From: Azospirillum baldaniorum
GTDB lineage: Bacteria; Pseudomonadota; Alphaproteobacteria; Azospirillales; Azospirillaceae
NCBI RefSeq assembly: GCF_003119195.2
Contig: NZ_CP022253.1
Coordinates: forward strand, 2,985,001 to 3,049,000
Length of the DNA: 64,000 nt
Direction of reading: 5' to 3'
Part shown: positions 62,321-64,000 of the stretch, one piece after another
Position numbering within the stretch: position 1 is the first letter of the stretch
How the letters are laid out: each line of letters opens with the position of its first letter
Program-made: the position numbers and the translations under genes
Notes under the pieces: model-generated
What the model was told of the DNA's origin: nothing
Databases searched by the model: none
Seen by the model: the letters and a program-made list of their open reading frames with translations, nothing else

Positions 62321-62760
62321 GCCACGGCGAGATTGTTCGCATACGAACTGGTCGGGAGTGGCTGAAGGCTTGGCGCGCTCTCCTCGCTGGGGCGCGCTTC
62401 GATCCCCGTGTCGCCGCCAGCCTCATCCACAGAACCGGGAGCCAGCCCGCCGCGGCGTTGCAGTCACCGCGGCGGGCCTCCACCCCTCAGCATAGGGACA
62501 TGAAGATGCCAAAGGACGGAAATCTATTAGATAGGTTGCCGGTTGGCCGGTGCACATGCGTGGTCGAACGGCAGGTCATCCAGCACATCGTTGGGCATTC
62601 GGCAAACCGTTCACCGGTGAACGGTTTTGGGCGGGAGGGCAGGACGGTGAGAAAGTTCTGTCACCCAAGGCAAGGGCGGCGGCCCGAAGACCGCCACCGC
62701 GCGCAACCTGGCCGTCGCTGCCGCCGTAGCCGGTCAGCGGGTCGCCACGCTGGACACTGA
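62317..62760 (+). CDS. Uncertain reading frame between initiator and ParA genes
   Basis: ATG 62317 overlaps the preceding stop (ATGA) and has GGGAGGG upstream, which favours a real start. The first 45 residues (GEIVRIRTGREWLKAWRALLAG) look protein-like. Beyond about 62600 the frame runs across the 24-base palindrome and into ParA coding sequence in a different frame, so the true end is unclear. Confidence 0.3.
   Translation: MSHGEIVRIRTGREWLKAWRALLAGARFDPRVAASLIHRTGSQPAAALQSPRRASTPQHRDMKMPKDGNLLDRLPVGRCTCVVERQVIQHIVGHSANRSPVNGFGREGRTVRKFCHPRQGRRPEDRHRAQPGRRCRRSRSAGRHAGH
62604..62627. promoter_or_regulatory. 24-base perfect palindrome before the parA-like gene
   Basis: Twelve bases (AAACCGTTCACC) are followed directly by their reverse complement. 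It ends 19 bases before the GTG of the ParA-like gene. Position and symmetry fit a ParA autoregulation site or a parS centromere. Confidence 0.65.
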
Positions 62761-63259
62761 CCCGCAGGGCTCCCTGACCTACTGGCACAGCCGGCGCCCC
62801 CAGGAAGCGACGCCGATCGAGGCCGATCAGGTCCCCCTGCCCCGGATCGTCGGCGCTCCGATGCCCATCGCCGGCATCGATCTGCTGATCATCGACACGC
62901 CGACGGCGGTGGAGTTCTTCCCCGAGGCGACCGCCATTCTGTTCGACTGCGCGGATCTCGTCCTGGTGCCGGTGCGGCCCGGCCCGGAGGACTTGGTCAG
63001 CATGGAGGGCATGATGCCCTACATCCGTCGCGGCGCCGGCCGACGCGCCTCCTCCTCAGCCAGACCTCCCGGAGCCGCCAGACGGCCGACGCGCGCGAAC
63101 GGATCAAGGATTTCGGCGCGCCGGCGCGGTGGAGATCCCACACTTGGCGGAGGTGCCCGCCAGCTTCAGCCGCAGCCTGGGCACGGTGGAATCTCCGGGA
63201 CGCGCACCGGCCCGCTGTTCTCGGACCTCTGGACCTACGTTGCCGACACCATGGGGTGA
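62647..63259 (+). pseudogene. ParA-like partition ATPase, multiply frameshifted
   Basis: Recognisable blocks in shifting frames: GTG 62647 with MRKF, then in another frame VTQGKGGGPKTATARNLAVAAA (a deviant Walker A in which G of KGGxGKT reads P) and LDTDPQG. LLIIDTPTAVEFFPEA (Walker B) and VLVPVRPGPEDL follow, and then in further frames PTRLLLSQTSRSRQTADAR, VEIPHLAEVPASFSRSLGTVE and GPLFSDLWTYVADTMG. At least four frame changes are needed. An intact protein would segregate a plasmid with the following gene. The last 20 residues are in the frame ending at 63259. Confidence 0.75.
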
Positions 63260-63263
63260 CTCG

Positions 63264-64000
63264 ATGACCATGTTCGCAAAGTCGGGCAAGTCCGCCGCCG
63301 CCAACACCCGCTTGGCCATGCTGAACGTTCGCCGCGAGCTGTCCACGCGGGTGGAGTTCGCTGCCGAGATCAACCGGCTGGTGGGCCAGGGCCTGGAGAC
63401 GATGGTGGAGGCCGGCGGCGCCTCACCGAGGCCAAGGCCGCTCTGCCCCATGGCGAGTTCGAGGCCATGCTGCGGGAGACCTGGATCTGGACCCCTCCGC
63501 GCCTACCGGCTGCGCTTCGTTGGGAGTTCGTGGAATCCGGTGCGGTACCGAAGGAGGACCTGCCGGCACTACAGCAAGATCTTCATCCTGGCGACACTGA
63601 CACCGGAGCAGCTGGGGGCAGCGCGCAGCCGCGACTTGGTGAGCCCGAAGGCGGCAAAGCGCCAGTTGGAGGCGTTCAAGAGTGGTTGCGAGGGCAAGGG
63701 GGTGCCGGCCATCGAGGACGCCGGCATCGGCCTGCTGATCGCCGCGCCCAGCGCGGAAGCGGCCCGGCTGCGCCCGACGCGAGGCTCCGGATCCGGAAGA
63801 GCCGCTCCCGCCGATAATGGTCGCCGAATCGATCCCGCTAGCACCGGCAGACTCGGCTTCCCTGTTTGCCAAGCTGGACGAGCAGAAGGACCGGCTGACG
63901 GATGCGTCGCAGCCGTCTGCCAACCAGCGGCCCACACATACCAAACAATGCCGACGAGCGGGGCAGATGGCGAATGCGCTGATAGGTGCATTGGTCAAAG
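63264..64000 (+). pseudogene. DUF3102-like partition-associated gene, frameshifted, runs off the window
   Basis: From ATG 63264 one frame stays open to the window end but only parts of it make sense: FAAEINRLVGQGLETMVEAG at the start and HYSKIFILATLTPEQLGAARSRDLVSPKA later. The pieces between lie in other frames: RRLTEAKAALPHGEFEAMLRE (the HGEF block typical of DUF3102) and WEFVESGAVPKEDLP. Near the end PLAPADSASLFAKLDEQKDRL is again in another frame. The position after parA suggests a ParB-like or KfrA-like partner. Incomplete at the window edge. Confidence 0.6.

Larger units (their letters stand above)
56297..64000. mobile_element. Integrative element at tRNA-Thr, left part (continues beyond the window)
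   Basis: Everything from the tRNA-Thr 3' end to the window edge looks acquired: a tyrosine integrase reading toward the tRNA, an excisionase-like gene, a repressor switch with operators, small unknown genes, a DUF29 cargo gene, and a plasmid-like initiator/ParA block. Local composition is uneven, with an AT-rich stretch at 59220-59470. A second copy of the tRNA end, expected at the far border, was not found before 64000. It could be an integrated plasmid, an integrative conjugative element or a prophage remnant; no conjugation or virion genes are visible yet. Confidence 0.75.

Noticed and set aside
56297..64000. Right attachment site of the element
   Set aside because: No second copy of the tRNA-Thr 3' end was found before the window edge.

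Overview
The window looks like chromosomal or chromid DNA of a high-GC alphaproteobacterium of the Azospirillum type (Rhodospirillales). The evidence is the overall base composition, the alphaproteobacterial marker families (FYDLN acid-domain protein, DUF1150, DUF1178, IbpA-like Hsp20, carph-isopro DNA-binding protein), the paralogous hybrid histidine kinases, and frequent GTG/TTG starts. The genus is an inference from gene content; no ribosomal RNA is present.

Layout. 0-2.2 kb: FYDLN protein, tRNA-Ala(GGC), a small Cys/Gly-tailed protein and a pirin. 2.2-12.9 kb: a minus-strand run of five closely spaced genes encoding two hybrid histidine kinases, a response-regulator diguanylate cyclase, a degenerate MoeA-like protein and a MoeA fused to a periplasmic-binding-like domain. 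13.5-21.2 kb: GtrB/GtrA lipid-linked sugar genes, Hsp20, DUF1150, an unknown helical protein, DUF2141, a membrane LytTR regulator and an SGNH-fused acyltransferase. 21.2-31.1 kb: aconitase, a lone amino-acid-type ABC binding protein, a methyltransferase, a Nudix hydrolase, a DEDDh exonuclease, MtnA and a HisKA_2 kinase. 31.1-35.7 kb: the acetate permease module DUF485-ActP-DUF294/CBS-exonuclease-like. 35.9-43.8 kb: housekeeping genes (frameshifted DUF1178, methyltransferases, nitrilase, GrxC, ComF, FliQ, UreH/SafE-like membrane protein, CydP, ankyrin protein, CbiB). 44.0-44.8 kb: an isolated AT-richer two-membrane-helix gene. 44.9-56.1 kb: RNA helicase, MscL, SecA, parvulin, ArgJ-GNAT-MutT and RecQ, plus a candidate structured RNA at 53.8-54.0 kb.

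56.2-64.0 kb: a mobile element begins at tRNA-Thr(CGT). It has a minus-strand chain of two unknown genes, an excisionase-like gene and a tyrosine integrase; a DUF29 cargo gene; a divergent repressor/carph-isopro switch with matching palindromic operators; a chain of tiny overlapping ORFs; and then a plasmid-like block (winged-helix/DnaA_N-like initiator, ParA preceded by a 24-bp palindrome, DUF3102-like protein) broken by many frameshifts. The far end of the element is outside the window.

How parts fit together. The kinase/cyclase run suggests a multi-step phosphorelay coupled to c-di-GMP, co-transcribed with molybdopterin-type genes. The 31-36 kb module couples acetate uptake to a cNMP/CBS nucleotidyltransferase-like regulator. 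The argJ-GNAT-mutT and grxC-nitrilase runs are compact operons. Many start codons were moved from the longest frame to the one supported by a ribosome binding site; each case is noted.
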